Source: CAYVWB01 sp964455395 (lineage in GTDB: Bacteria > Desulfobacterota > Desulfovibrionia > Desulfovibrionales > Desulfovibrionaceae). From it: a stretch of DNA of 64,000 nt. The notes beneath the pieces are model-generated. The model was not told where the DNA came from and did not search any database. It was given only the letters and a program-made list of their open reading frames with translations. Below, one piece after another: positions 9,683 to 18,108 of this stretch; positions within the stretch are counted from its first letter, which is position 1, and each line of letters starts with the position of its first letter. The stretch is taken from NCBI GenBank assembly GCA_964455395.1, contig CAYVWB010000008.1, positions 1 through 64,000 of the forward strand. Direction: 5' to 3'. The position numbers and the translations under genes are program-made.

Positions 9683-10833
9683 GCGCCGCTCTTGTCGGCC
9701 GGCGCGTCGTCATCGCCCATGGCGAGGTCCCGGCGGGCGCCCCCCCTCAGGAGGTCGATACCCTCGTCCAGGCGGACGCCGTGGCGCAGGCCCTTGCGTC
9801 CCTTGGCTGCAAGTTCTCGACCATGGCCGTCGGTCCCCCGCTGGAAGATGCGGCGGCGCGGTGCGCGGCGCTTCGGCCGGATGTCGTCTTCAATCTCGTG
9901 GAAGGCGTCAACGGCTCCAACCGCGAGGCCATCCGCTTCGTGGCGTTGCTGGAACAGGCCGGCGGCGTGGTCACGGGGCCGTCGGCGGCGGGACTCCTGC
10001 TCACCGAGGACAAGCTCGCGGCGAAGCGCGCCTTGCGCGACCACGGCCTCCCCACGCCCGCTTGGGTGGAGTGGGGGGCTTTATCGGACTCGCCATGCAG
10101 GCCGGACAGTGTGGACATGTCGGACGACCTCCGGGCCGCCGCCAGACCTTTTCGTCCCGGTCGCTACATCGTCAAATCCGTGTGGGAGCATGGCTCTCAC
10201 GGGTTGGACGAGACCTCGGTCCAGCGCCTGTCGTCCCGGAAGGCGTGCGCGAACGCACTGCAGGCGAGGCGCATCGGCATGGGTGGAGCGTGGTTCGCCG
10301 AATCCTACATCGAAGGCCGGGAATGCTGCGTGGGGCTGCTGGAGGGAGCGCAAGGCCCCGCGCTTCTGCCGGTGTGCGAGCTGCGCTTCGAGGGCGCCGG
10401 CGCAGGGGCGACGCGCATCGTGGGCGAGGCCGCCAAATGGGACGAAGAGTCGGCCGCAAGCCGGCGGGTGACGCGTCTCTGGACGTTCCCTCCCAAGGAC
10501 GAGGCCATGGTCCGCCGGCTGCGGCGTCTCGCCGTGGAGGCGTGGCGCTTATTGGGACTCGCCGGCTTCGCGCGCGTGGACTTCCGCATCGACGCAGTTG
10601 GCGAGCCGTGGCTCATCGACATCAACGCCAACCCCTGCCTCAGTCCGGACAGCGGGTTCGCCGCGCAGCTCGCCAAGGCCGGCGTTCCCTTCCACAAAGC
10701 CATCGAGGGCATCGTGCTGGCGGCGCTGCGCCGGACGGCGTCCGCCGGCCCGGCCGCTGGTCTTTCAGCCCGGATGACGCGGGCGCCCACGCTTCTGCAG
10801 ACCGAGGAGGAACGCTCGTGCCCCCTGCTGTGA
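9679..10833 (+). CDS. D-Ala-D-Ala-ligase-like ATP-grasp enzyme 2
   Basis: A 384-residue ATP-grasp enzyme paralogous to the preceding one: both share VFNL/I-EG-x-G-x-NREA and GLPTPAW/F in the same order. Further motifs are YIVKSVWEHGSHGLDE (nucleotide loop), AESYIEGRECCVG and the metal-binding WLIDINANPCLSPDSGF. The start is the ATG overlapping the previous stop; the C-terminal 30 residues look disordered and overlap the start of the acetyltransferase gene by 16 bases. Two different Ddl-like enzymes in one operon suggest two successive ligations or a heteromeric ligase. Substrate is unknown. Confidence 0.85.
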   Translation: MSAALVGRRVVIAHGEVPAGAPPQEVDTLVQADAVAQALASLGCKFSTMAVGPPLEDAAARCAALRPDVVFNLVEGVNGSNREAIRFVALLEQAGGVVTGPSAAGLLLTEDKLAAKRALRDHGLPTPAWVEWGALSDSPCRPDSVDMSDDLRAAARPFRPGRYIVKSVWEHGSHGLDETSVQRLSSRKACANALQARRIGMGGAWFAESYIEGRECCVGLLEGAQGPALLPVCELRFEGAGAGATRIVGEAAKWDEESAASRRVTRLWTFPPKDEAMVRRLRRLAVEAWRLLGLAGFARVDFRIDAVGEPWLIDINANPCLSPDSGFAAQLAKAGVPFHKAIEGIVLAALRRTASAGPAAGLSARMTRAPTLLQTEEERSCPLL

Positions 10834-11448
10834 CCAGGGTCCGACTGCGCGAGACGCCGACTCCGGCGGATCCGGGCCGGGTGGGCGCGCTGGTGGCCGC
10901 CACCGGCTTCTTCAGCCCCGAAGAGCAACGCATGGCCGAGGATCTGGTGGCGGTCCGGGTGGCGGATGGCCCCGACAGCGGGTACGGCTTCTTCTTCAGC
11001 GATGCGCCTGCAGGGGGACAAAGCTTCCGCGACCTCCTGGGCTACGCTTGCTACGGGCCGACGCCTTGCGCCGCGGGGACGTGGGATCTCTACTGGATCG
11101 CCACGCATCCGCGCGTACGGGGGACGGGGCTCGGTCACACGCTGTTCGAGGCGGTGGAACGCACCGCTCGGAGAGCGGGAGGGAGGCTCCTCGTCGTGGA
11201 GACCTCCTCACGCGCCATGTACGAGCCGACGCGTCGATTCTACCTCCGCCAAGGGTGCCTGTCCGCCGCCGTCGTGCCGGACTTCTACGCCNNNNNNNNN
11301 NNNNNNNNNNNNNNNNNNNNNNNNNNNNNNNNNNNNNNNNNNNNNNNNNNNNNNNNNNNNNNNNNNNNNNNNNNNNNNNNNNNNNNNNNNNGAGGGCGAC
11401 TCCAAGGTCATCTACACGAAGCGTCTGGAACGCACGTCCCGACCATAG
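10818..11448 (+). CDS. GNAT family N-acetyltransferase (interrupted by assembly gap)
   Basis: GNAT acyltransferase; the acetyl-CoA loop reads HPRVRGTGLGHTLFEAVE (about residues 95-112), followed by VETSSRAMYEPTRRFYLRQG. The start is GTG 10818, with GAGGAGG just upstream, inside the 3' end of the ATP-grasp gene. The reading frame reaches the 100-N gap as VVPDFYA and resumes after it as EGDSKVIYTKRLERTSRP and stop, but one base out of phase if the gap were truly 100 bases. Closing the gap to zero, or to three, six or nine 92-bp units, gives a continuous frame; with zero the protein is 176 residues, a usual GNAT length. In characterised bacteria a GNAT (AblB) acetylates beta-lysine made by AblA; this enzyme may play an analogous role, though it is shorter than AblB. 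Confidence 0.8.
11292..11391. other. Assembly gap (100 N)
   Basis: A run of exactly 100 Ns inside the GNAT gene, at a point where the flanks join seamlessly into the 92-bp tandem repeat. The size is a placeholder, not a measured length. Confidence 0.97.
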
Positions 11449-11567
11449 CGGGGGCGGTCGCCGTCGCGCCGGACTTCTACGCCGAGGGCGACTCCAAGGT
11501 CATCTACACGAAGCGTCTGGAACGCACGTCCCGACCATGGCGGGGGCGGTCGCCGTCGTGCCGGACT
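11392..11567 (+). repeat. 92-bp tandem repeat of the GNAT gene 3' end
   Basis: Unit 1 is 11392-11483 and unit 2 is 11484-11567, after which the match is lost. They differ at two positions over the shared part (tagcgg/tggcgg and gtcgcgcc/gtcgtgcc). The last 24 bases before the gap repeat the end of the unit, so at least one more partial copy exists. Each unit carries the codons for DFYA-EGDSKVIYTKRLERTSRP; the first retains the stop, the second has lost it (TAG to TGG). As 92 is not a multiple of three, extra copies shift frame and behave as 3'-end duplications. Confidence 0.85.
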
Positions 11568-11699
11568 GCATGCACACGACGCGAGAAACCGGCCCACTCC
11601 GCAAGGGAATGGACCGGCGATCGATTGGATGGGAGGGCCTCCACGCAGGCGTGCTGCGTTCCGGTCTCCCCGGGGGGCGTCGGGCGTCCTGGGAGCGTG

Positions 11700-11912
11700 T
11701 TACTGCGCGCCGCAGCCTTCGAGGCAGGCGTTCTTGTCCTCGGCGCAGGCGGCCTTGCACTCTTCGTCATCGCCACAGTTGTCCATGCAGGCCGTGGCGG
11801 TTTCTTCGCACGTCGTCTTGCAGTCGGGCTGCTCGGTGGCGGAGACGGGGACAACGGCGAGGGCGCCGAGAAACGCGAGAGCAACGAGCAGAGAGGCGAG
11901 CTGTTTTTTCAT
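11700..11912 (-). CDS. Small secreted protein with four CX3C motifs
   Basis: A 70-residue protein: signal peptide MKKQLASLLVALAFLGALA (cleavage near VSA), then a mature part of about 45 residues with eight cysteines. These form four CX3C pairs (CKTTC, CMDNC, CKAAC, CLEGC) in two C-x3-C-x6-C-x3-C blocks five residues apart. That periodicity predicts helical hairpins stapled by disulfides, or a metal-binding bundle. The start at MKKQ is preferred to the upstream MENPT because of the signal peptide and a GGAG-like site nine bases before. Similar Cys-rich exported mini-proteins exist in proteobacteria without known function. It faces the GNAT operon convergently. Confidence 0.75.
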   Translation of the reverse strand: MKKQLASLLVALAFLGALAVVPVSATEQPDCKTTCEETATACMDNCGDDEECKAACAEDKNACLEGCGAQ

Positions 11913-12668
11913 CGTAGGATTCTCCACAAGAAGGATGTTGGCAAGGCGGAATCGCCTTTGAGGAGATAAAGCAACTCCGGCGCCAAGCTGTTTTAAGCAT
12001 TATTCCAGAATGTTATGTGTAGGGTGTGGATGCATTCGGATACGCCGGTTCCGCTTTGAGGTGTGCCGGAGTTCCGAAACGAGGGCGGGCTTTCGTCTGT
12101 GATCACGATCGGAGGAGTGACGGCTTTCATGCGTATCGCCACGGTGGCGCGCCGGGCTGAAGCGAGGGCGCCGGCCGGTCCCTGTCCCAGAACCTAGCTG
12201 GTCGGCTCGACGCTCCCTTCCTGTGTATTCACCGGCGCATGCGGCCACCGGCGGTGACATCAGCGAAAACGCTTCGCCATGGAGGCGCCCTGTTCGGCTG
12301 AGCTTTTCACGCCATGTCATGCAGCGGTTCACGAGGCGCGGGCTTGTTTGCCAATGTGCGGCCGTATCTTCCCCGCGCCTGGGGATTGGCCGAGGCTGGC
12401 GCTGGCTGGTAGACTTCCGGGCAGGCAAGGATGTATCGGGCAAGCGTCGCGTTGTTCAGGGTGTGTCTGGCTTCTGCACAAGATGTCGATCCGTGACAAA
12501 ATCACATGTTGACTGTCGTCTGGTGCATGAAGACGAGACGGTATGGCGTTGCTCACAACGAGTCGTGCATGGAAAAGCACTGCACAAGAGGTCCCACCGG
12601 CGGCGTTTCGAAACGACGTTGCAGGAAATGACACGGCCGCCCCCGCCACGGAACAAGAGCGCATACGC
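11913..12668. other. Intergenic stretch without a supported gene
   Basis: About 750 bases between divergent small secreted-protein genes. All six frames give only open stretches without domain, ribosome site or protein-like composition. A short palindrome-like stretch (gtgacaaaatcacatg, 12494-12509) followed by ttgact may belong to the promoter of the downstream gene. Nothing else was recognised. Confidence 0.5.
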
Positions 12669-13100
12669 ATGGGGTTGTCTCCACGAAGCGTCTTGTTGAG
12701 CCTCTTGGCAGGCGTTGTGGGCCTGTCGGTTTGGCTCCATGTCGACCAGAGGCCTTCCCGCACGGTGCGTCCCTTCTTCGCTGGGGACGTCCGGCTGAAG
12801 GCCGTCCCTTCACTTGTCGCGACATGTCCGAACGGCATCGCGGTTCGCGCACACGAGGGCGGACCTGTCGAAATCAACGGCGGCGCGGCCATCATCAAGG
12901 TGTTCAATGCGGCCTACTTCGAAGCAAGGAGCGCAGGAATTACGGTGGCCGTCAGCAAGGTGGGCGATTCGTACCAGGTGGCCTATTCCGTGACAGGCGG
13001 CGAAAACGGTCAGTGTCGAATCCTGGATGGCGATCTCCCCGGCCCGGCCGCGACATCATCCCGGGACGCGCCATCTTGGCCCGACGAGCGCGCGCGGTAG
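12669..13100 (+). CDS. Paralogue of the two-cysteine secreted protein
   Basis: A 143-residue protein beginning MGLSPRSVLLSLLAGVVGL, an uncleaved anchor or signal peptide. The body matches the product of 574-999: CPNG versus CPTG, GGPVEINGG versus GGPALINGE, KVFNAAYFEA versus KVFNANYFEA, GITVAVS versus GITVSVS, and QCRI versus YCQI. The ATG at 12669 gives nearly the same length as the paralogue (141), so it is chosen over a start at 12543 that would add 42 signal-less residues. Both cysteines are conserved, suggesting a disulfide in the periplasm. Function unknown. Confidence 0.72.
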   Translation: MGLSPRSVLLSLLAGVVGLSVWLHVDQRPSRTVRPFFAGDVRLKAVPSLVATCPNGIAVRAHEGGPVEINGGAAIIKVFNAAYFEARSAGITVAVSKVGDSYQVAYSVTGGENGQCRILDGDLPGPAATSSRDAPSWPDERAR

Positions 13101-13694
13101 GCTTCGCCGCCCCCGGCGCATGGTCTTTGCGCGAACCTGGAAGGCCAATCCCGTTGCTTGTGCGACTTCGGAGTCGCACGAGGTCGCGAGGGCGCCGTCT
13201 CGGTCATCACGATGCGGGCCAACGGCCTCAGCGGGGCGCTCTTCATCGCCATGGCCGTGTTTCTTGCGACGGAGGGGGGCAGAGTGGACGGCTCTCCGGG
13301 AGCGCCGCGCCACCAAGGATGCCGAACAGATGGGGATGAGGGACGGGCCGGCGCGGGTTTCCGGAGGCGTTCGCCTTCGGTGGGTGAACTGACACATCCG
13401 GACGACAGAGCGGAGGGTGGAGCATGCATGCTGCACGGAACCTGTTCGATCACGCCGTCGAGACTCGGATGGTGGCGCTTGACGTCGGGGCGGCTTTGGG
13501 GCATTGTCCACGGCTCGCGCGATGGCGATGGCCTTGCCACGGTGGCTGCGGCGGAAGACGCCACGATGGCTGTGCAGAAGACCAGGACCCCAGCAGCGCG
13601 CGCAGGAGTCGGGCGGTGGGGAAGAGTGTGAACCCCGTCAGGCCCGAAAGGGAGCAGCGGCAGCAAGCGACCTCAGGCGCCCGACTCCTCGAAG

Positions 13695-13740
13695 GCGCGA
13701 CCTCTTTCGCTCACGGCGCGAAGGGGTCGCGCTTTTTTTT
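13695..13740 (+). terminator. Strong Rho-independent terminator
   Basis: gcgcgacc pairs with ggtcgcgc, extended inward by a cuuucgc/gcgaagg stem, and is followed immediately by eight Ts. This is a textbook intrinsic terminator on the plus strand, and the only one this clear in the left part of the window. The transcript it ends is uncertain: either the secreted-protein mRNA with a long 3' UTR, or a separate small RNA. Confidence 0.88.
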
Positions 13741-13794
13741 GAATTTGCGCTGTATGAAGGGGGCATGGGCTGGAAAAGTCGGGCGCATGTGGGG

Positions 13795-13828
13795 TTTTTC
13801 CCACACACCTGCAGCCGTGTGGAAAAAA
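13795..13828. other. Perfect hairpin flanked by T and A runs
   Basis: tttttc-ccacac, a 10-base loop, then gtgtgg-aaaaaa. The inverted repeat spans 12 base pairs with one mismatch, just upstream of the receiver gene promoter. It could act as a terminator in either direction or as an operator. Confidence 0.45.
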
Positions 13829-13831
13829 ATC

Positions 13832-13861
13832 TTGCCCCGATCGGCATTTTTCGGCTAGAGT
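13832..13861 (+). promoter_or_regulatory. Candidate sigma-70 promoter of the receiver gene
   Basis: TTGCCC (13832-13837) and TAGAGT (13856-13861) with an 18-base spacer, about 80 bases before the ATG of the CheY-like gene and downstream of the terminator and hairpin. Moderate consensus match. Confidence 0.4.
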
Positions 13862-13939
13862 TATGGTTGGCGTTTTCAGGGATGGCGGCCGTCCGCCTGC
13901 CCCGCCTTTCCGCCAAGCCATCTCAGCAGGAGTAAAGCA

Positions 13940-14338
13940 ATGCGTGTCCTCATCGTGGAAGACGACTTCACCAGCCGCAAACTGATGCAGAACATCCTCG
14001 CCCCGTACGGCGAATGCGATATCGCCGTCAACGGGAAGGAAGCCGTGGAGGCCTTCGAGGAGGGGCTGAAGAACGACAACCCCTACGACCTCGTCTGCAT
14101 GGACATCATGATGCCTGAGATGGACGGTCAGGAAGCGCTCAAGCAGATCCGCAGCATCGAAAAGAACATGGGCATCCGCGGCCCCAAGGAAGTCAAGGTC
14201 GTCATGACCACGGCCCTCGACGATCCGAAAAACGTCGTGGAGGCCTACTACAAAGGCGGCGCCACTTCCTATATCCCCAAGCCCATCGACCGCCAGCTTT
14301 TCGTCCACCTGCTGCGCAACCTCGGCCTCATCAAGTAG
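13940..14338 (+). CDS. Single-domain response regulator (CheY-like)
   Basis: A 132-residue receiver domain with no output domain. The acidic pair is VEDD, the phosphoacceptor is in DLVCMDIMMPEMDG, the switch Thr in VVMTTA, and the conserved lysine in YIPKPID. CAGGAG lies nine bases before the ATG. Receivers of this sequence type are abundant in Desulfovibrio and act through protein contacts or phosphorelay. No kinase is adjacent; the next gene is a Tim44-domain protein 39 bases downstream. Confidence 0.92.
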   Translation: MRVLIVEDDFTSRKLMQNILAPYGECDIAVNGKEAVEAFEEGLKNDNPYDLVCMDIMMPEMDGQEALKQIRSIEKNMGIRGPKEVKVVMTTALDDPKNVVEAYYKGGATSYIPKPIDRQLFVHLLRNLGLIK

Positions 14339-14377
14339 CGAACGCCCCAAACCACGGTTCACCCGCACGCATACGTC

Positions 14378-15106
14378 ATGGTCCACGCCTACGCCTTCAA
14401 CGCCGCCGACATCCTCATCATCGGGGTGCTCCTCTTCCTCGCCATCCGCTTCTACCTCAAGCGTGATGCGGACGACGATGGCGATGAACGCGGCGACCCG
14501 CCGCCGCCGCCCCGCCGGCTCCCCCGCGATGGCCGCAGCGACCAGGACCGCACCACCCCCGGCGCGCGGACCGGCCGAAGCGCAAACGCTCCCGAGGAGG
14601 ACGTCTCCCCACGCGAAGCCTCCGAAGCCTACCGCCGTGCGCAAGCCACGTGGAACATGCTGAGCTCCAAGCCCGAAGCGCGCTCCCAGGACGCGAACGC
14701 CGCCCCCTTCCGCAGGACCAACGCCGGCGCCGGCGTGCCCGACTTCGACGAGGAGGACTTCATGCGCGGCGCCAAGATGGTCTACAACCGCATCCAGCAA
14801 TCCTGGGACGCCCGCGACCTCGAAGACATCCGCCAGTTCGTGGGCGAACAGGTCTTCCGCAATTTGAAGGAACACGCCGCGCGCGACCCCAAGCCCTCCC
14901 GCACGCAGATCCTCTTCATCGACGCCCGACTCGCAGAGGTGGAAGCCCAAGGCGACGACCTCGTCGCTTCCGTGCTCTATGACGTGACGATGCGCAAGGA
15001 GCGGGCGAAGGCCAATGCGAAGGTCAAGGAAATCTGGACCTTCCGCAAGCCCAAGGCGGATCCCAAAGCCTTCTGGAAAGTCGAAGGCATTCAGCAGGTG
15101 CAGTAA
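14378..15106 (+). CDS. Tim44-domain inner-membrane protein
   Basis: A 242-residue protein. Residues 11-27 form one transmembrane helix (ILIIGVLLFLAIRFYL), followed by a charged, Pro-rich linker to about 130 and then a Tim44-like domain (DFDEEDFMRGAKMVYNRIQQ, ending FWKVEGIQQVQ). In bacteria such proteins are membrane-anchored with the Tim44 domain in the cytoplasm; the role is poorly known (membrane association, possible link to protein insertion). It lies just downstream of the receiver gene on the same strand and may be co-transcribed. Confidence 0.85.
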   Translation: MVHAYAFNAADILIIGVLLFLAIRFYLKRDADDDGDERGDPPPPPRRLPRDGRSDQDRTTPGARTGRSANAPEEDVSPREASEAYRRAQATWNMLSSKPEARSQDANAAPFRRTNAGAGVPDFDEEDFMRGAKMVYNRIQQSWDARDLEDIRQFVGEQVFRNLKEHAARDPKPSRTQILFIDARLAEVEAQGDDLVASVLYDVTMRKERAKANAKVKEIWTFRKPKADPKAFWKVEGIQQVQ

Positions 15107-15312
15107 CGCCTTCGCTCTGCAGGCTCTCTTCTCACACGACGCCTCGATCCGCGTTCACCAGACGCGTCTCAGCCCTCGTCCCGCAGCCGCTGCTTCAGTT
15201 CCATGTTCCCCTGCGCGCCTGCTGGCGTGGCCCTGCCGTGCGGGTGGAGCTGGCTGGAGGCAGCCGTATTTCGAGGGGGAATGGCGCCGTCAATTGCTGC
15301 GCGGTTGTCGGT

Positions 15313-17145
15313 TCACGCCCCTTCTTGTCGCTCGTGTTCTTCATTGAGGGCGTAGGCTGCGCTGATGAGCGCCAGGTGAGTCAGCGCCTGGGGGAAGTTG
15401 CCCAGGTGTTCGCCCCAGGGGGAAAGCTCCTCGCTGTAAAGGCCCAAGTGGTTGGCGTAGGAGAGCATCTTCTCGAAGAGCAGGCGCGCCTGTTTCACGT
15501 CGCCGCTGCGGGCCAGGCACTCCACGTACCAGAAGCTGCAGGTGGTGAACGCGCCTTCGGCTCCGGAAAGGCCGTCCGGCGCGGCGTGCTCCACGTCATA
15601 GCGGAAGACGAGGCAGTCCTGGAGGAGGGATTCCTTGATGGCGTCCATTGTGGACCGCCAGTAGGGGTCCATGGGGTGGATGAATTTCACCAGCGGCATG
15701 AGTAGCACCGAGGCGTCCATGGCGTCGGAGTCCGCGGCCTGGACGAAGGCGCAGCGGTCCTTGTCCCAGAAGCGTTCGAAGATGTCCTGCTTGATGGCGT
15801 CGCGGGTCTCGCGCCAAGCCTCCAGGGGGGCGGGCAGGCTGAAGCGTTGCGCCAGGCGCATGCCGCGGTCCACCGCCACCCAGCACATCAACCTGGAGTA
15901 GGTGAACTCCCGGCGCCCCCCACGTACTTCCCACACGCCTTCATCGGCCTTGCGCCAGTGGCTGCGCACGTACTCCACGGTCTGCGTCAGCTGGACCCAG
16001 AAGTCGTGGTCCAGTCCGCCGTGCAGCTTGGCCGCCAGATAGACGGCGTCCATGAGTTCGCCATAGATGTCCAGCTGCAGTTGATCGTACGCGCCGTTGC
16101 CAATGCGCACCGGCGTGGAGTCCGCATAGCCGCGCAAGTGTTCAAGCGTGCGCTCGGTCAGTTCCATGCGGCCGTCCACCCCGTACATGATCTGGATGGA
16201 GCCGTCCTTCTCGCACCGTTCGGCGCGGGTGTGGAGCCACTCGAAGAAGGCGAGCGCCTCATCCTTGAACCCGAGACGAAGGAATGCGTAGAGGGTGAAG
16301 GCGGCGTCGCGGATCCAGGTATAGCGGTAGTCCCAGTTGCGCTCCCCGCCCAGGACTTCAGGCAGGCTGAACGTGGGCGCCGCCACGATGGAGCCGTGTT
16401 CCTGGGAGGTCATCAGCTTCAGCGCCAAGGCGGAGCGGTGCACCATCTCCCGCCAACGACCGCGATAGGTGGAGCGATTTATCCAGTTGCGCCAGTAGTT
16501 GCTGGTCTCCTTGAAGAGTCGCGCCACGTCGCGGGCGTCGTATTCGGGGCCATGGCCGCTTTCCTCCACTGCTTCGAAGATGAAGAAGGCCTTGTCCTCG
16601 GGCTTGAGGGTGAACTCCGCGACCACGCCGCCGCGGTCGTCCGCTTCCAGCTTGACGGGGGTGCGCAGACGGTAGACGCGGTGTTTGCGGTCCTCGCACA
16701 TCTCGCTGGTGAACTCGAAGTAGGCGCAATCGTGGTAGATGGCGACGTTGGGTGTGGCGCGGCCGTAGTCTGCGCGGGGGGCGCACTCCAGACGGAAGCG
16801 GGGCGAGCCCTGCACGGCCTTGATGCGACGTATGATTCGGCCCGTGCGGTCCGTGGGCATGAAATCCGAGAGCTCCACCACACCCTCCTGCGAGAGGAAC
16901 CGCGTGATGAGAATGTTCGTATCCGGCAGATACAGTTGACGCCGTCGCATCGCCCCGAGTCGCGGGGTGATGGCGAAGAAGCCGCCTTGTTCAGGATCCA
17001 GCAAGGACGCGAAAACGGTTGGCGAGTCGAAATTGGGATGGCACATGAAGTCGATGACGCCGTCCAGGCTCACCAAAGCGATGGTCTTCAGGTCGCCGAT
17101 GACGCCATGGTCGGCGATGGGCGGAAACTCGGGCGCTGCGGGCAT
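15313..17145 (-). CDS. Glycoside hydrolase family 15 protein (glucoamylase/trehalase-like)
   Basis: A 610-residue protein with an N-terminal beta-sandwich domain (PPIADHGVIGDLKTIALVS, SLDGVIDFMCHPNFDSP) and a C-terminal alpha/alpha-barrel. Barrel landmarks are GGERNWDYRYTWIRDAAF, the usual GH15 substrate-site strand, and GAFTTCSFWYVECL near the C-terminus, which holds a catalytic glutamate. The start at 17145 is supported by AGGAG nine bases upstream; longer readings on this strand are artefacts of antisense GC-rich DNA. No signal peptide, so cytoplasmic turnover of trehalose or an alpha-glucan is likely. It is divergent from the SDR gene, with 81 bases between. Confidence 0.9.
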   Translation of the reverse strand: MPAAPEFPPIADHGVIGDLKTIALVSLDGVIDFMCHPNFDSPTVFASLLDPEQGGFFAITPRLGAMRRRQLYLPDTNILITRFLSQEGVVELSDFMPTDRTGRIIRRIKAVQGSPRFRLECAPRADYGRATPNVAIYHDCAYFEFTSEMCEDRKHRVYRLRTPVKLEADDRGGVVAEFTLKPEDKAFFIFEAVEESGHGPEYDARDVARLFKETSNYWRNWINRSTYRGRWREMVHRSALALKLMTSQEHGSIVAAPTFSLPEVLGGERNWDYRYTWIRDAAFTLYAFLRLGFKDEALAFFEWLHTRAERCEKDGSIQIMYGVDGRMELTERTLEHLRGYADSTPVRIGNGAYDQLQLDIYGELMDAVYLAAKLHGGLDHDFWVQLTQTVEYVRSHWRKADEGVWEVRGGRREFTYSRLMCWVAVDRGMRLAQRFSLPAPLEAWRETRDAIKQDIFERFWDKDRCAFVQAADSDAMDASVLLMPLVKFIHPMDPYWRSTMDAIKESLLQDCLVFRYDVEHAAPDGLSGAEGAFTTCSFWYVECLARSGDVKQARLLFEKMLSYANHLGLYSEELSPWGEHLGNFPQALTHLALISAAYALNEEHERQEGA

Positions 17146-17226
17146 GGGTGGACTCCTGCTGTTCTCGTCCGGCGTGGGATATGGTATGGTTCGGCTCCAC
17201 ACACCGTACCACAGGAGGGCGTGGCC

Positions 17227-18015
17227 ATGGAAATGGGACTTGCAGGCAAACGAGCGCTGGTCACGGGATCCACCCGGGGCATCGGCTTCGCCATTGCGCG
17301 GAAGCTGGACGCCGAGGGCTGCGCCGTGGTGGTGAACGGGCGTCACGAAGAGGATCTCATCCGCGCCGAAGCCGCCTTGGGCGAGCACAGCTACGGCGTG
17401 GTGGCGGACATCCACACGCCGGAGGGCGCAGCCTTCCTCGCCCGGGAGACCCAGCGCATGGGACCCGTGGACATCCTCGTGAACAACGTCGGCGTCTTCG
17501 AACCGAGGCCTTTCTTCGAGATGGACGAGGCGGCGTGGTCCCGCGCCTTGGAGGGTAATCTGCTCTCCGGCGCGCGGCTCGCGCAGGCCATACTCCCCGC
17601 CATGCTGGAGCGCGGCTGGGGACGCATCGTATTCATCGCCAGCGAGACAGCCATGAACCCCACGCCGGATCTCGTGGCCTACAGCACGGCCAAGCTCGCC
17701 GTGTTGGGCCTCATGCGCGGCCTCGCCACCCTCACCCGCGGAACCAGCGTCACAGCCAACGCCGTGCTCCCCGGCCCCACCATGACCGAGGGCGTGCGCG
17801 ACTTCGACAGCTGGATCGCCTCCCAGCGCGGCGTGAGCCTGGACGAACACTGCCGCGACTACTTCGAGACGCAGCAAGCCGGCTCCCTCCTCCAGCGCCA
17901 CGCCACCCCGGAAGAGATCGCCAACGTCGTCTGCTTCCTCGCCAGCCCACTCGCCGCCGTCATCAACGGCGCCGCCATGCGCGCCGACGGCGGAGTGCTT
18001 CGCCACATGCTGTGA
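17227..18015 (+). CDS. Short-chain dehydrogenase/reductase
   Basis: A 262-residue SDR oxidoreductase. The cofactor loop TGSTRGIG is at about 15-22, NNVG at about 89, and the catalytic residues are Ser in IASETAM plus YSTAK (Y and K). Length and motifs are those of classical SDRs. GGAGG precedes the ATG. Substrate cannot be deduced. It shares a short divergent promoter region with the GH15 gene. Confidence 0.9.
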   Translation: MEMGLAGKRALVTGSTRGIGFAIARKLDAEGCAVVVNGRHEEDLIRAEAALGEHSYGVVADIHTPEGAAFLARETQRMGPVDILVNNVGVFEPRPFFEMDEAAWSRALEGNLLSGARLAQAILPAMLERGWGRIVFIASETAMNPTPDLVAYSTAKLAVLGLMRGLATLTRGTSVTANAVLPGPTMTEGVRDFDSWIASQRGVSLDEHCRDYFETQQAGSLLQRHATPEEIANVVCFLASPLAAVINGAAMRADGGVLRHML

Positions 18016-18108
18016 GTCCACGCCCTTGACGAAAGGGGCCCGCAGGCGCCACACATCCGGACTTCCCCCTACAACTCCGACCCGCGGTCCGCGCCGCCTT
18101 GCACCACC

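Larger units (their letters stand above)
13101..13939. other. Intergenic stretch with terminator, hairpin and promoter
   Basis: About 840 bases. From 13101 to 13690 no frame looks like a real protein, although one plus-strand frame (from 13158) has a short hydrophobic run (GALFIAMAVFLAT). A strong terminator at 13695-13740, a second hairpin at 13795-13828 and a promoter at 13832-13861 follow. The terminator lies nearly 600 bases beyond the nearest upstream stop, which leaves room for an untranslated RNA. Confidence 0.5.

Noticed and set aside
9861..11969. 702-codon plus-strand frame across the first gap
   Set aside because: It is out of frame with the ATP-grasp gene and crosses the N run; the real GNAT frame ends at 11448.
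13158..13631. 157-codon plus-strand frame
   Set aside because: Only a short hydrophobic run, no convincing ribosome site, and composition like noncoding GC-rich DNA.
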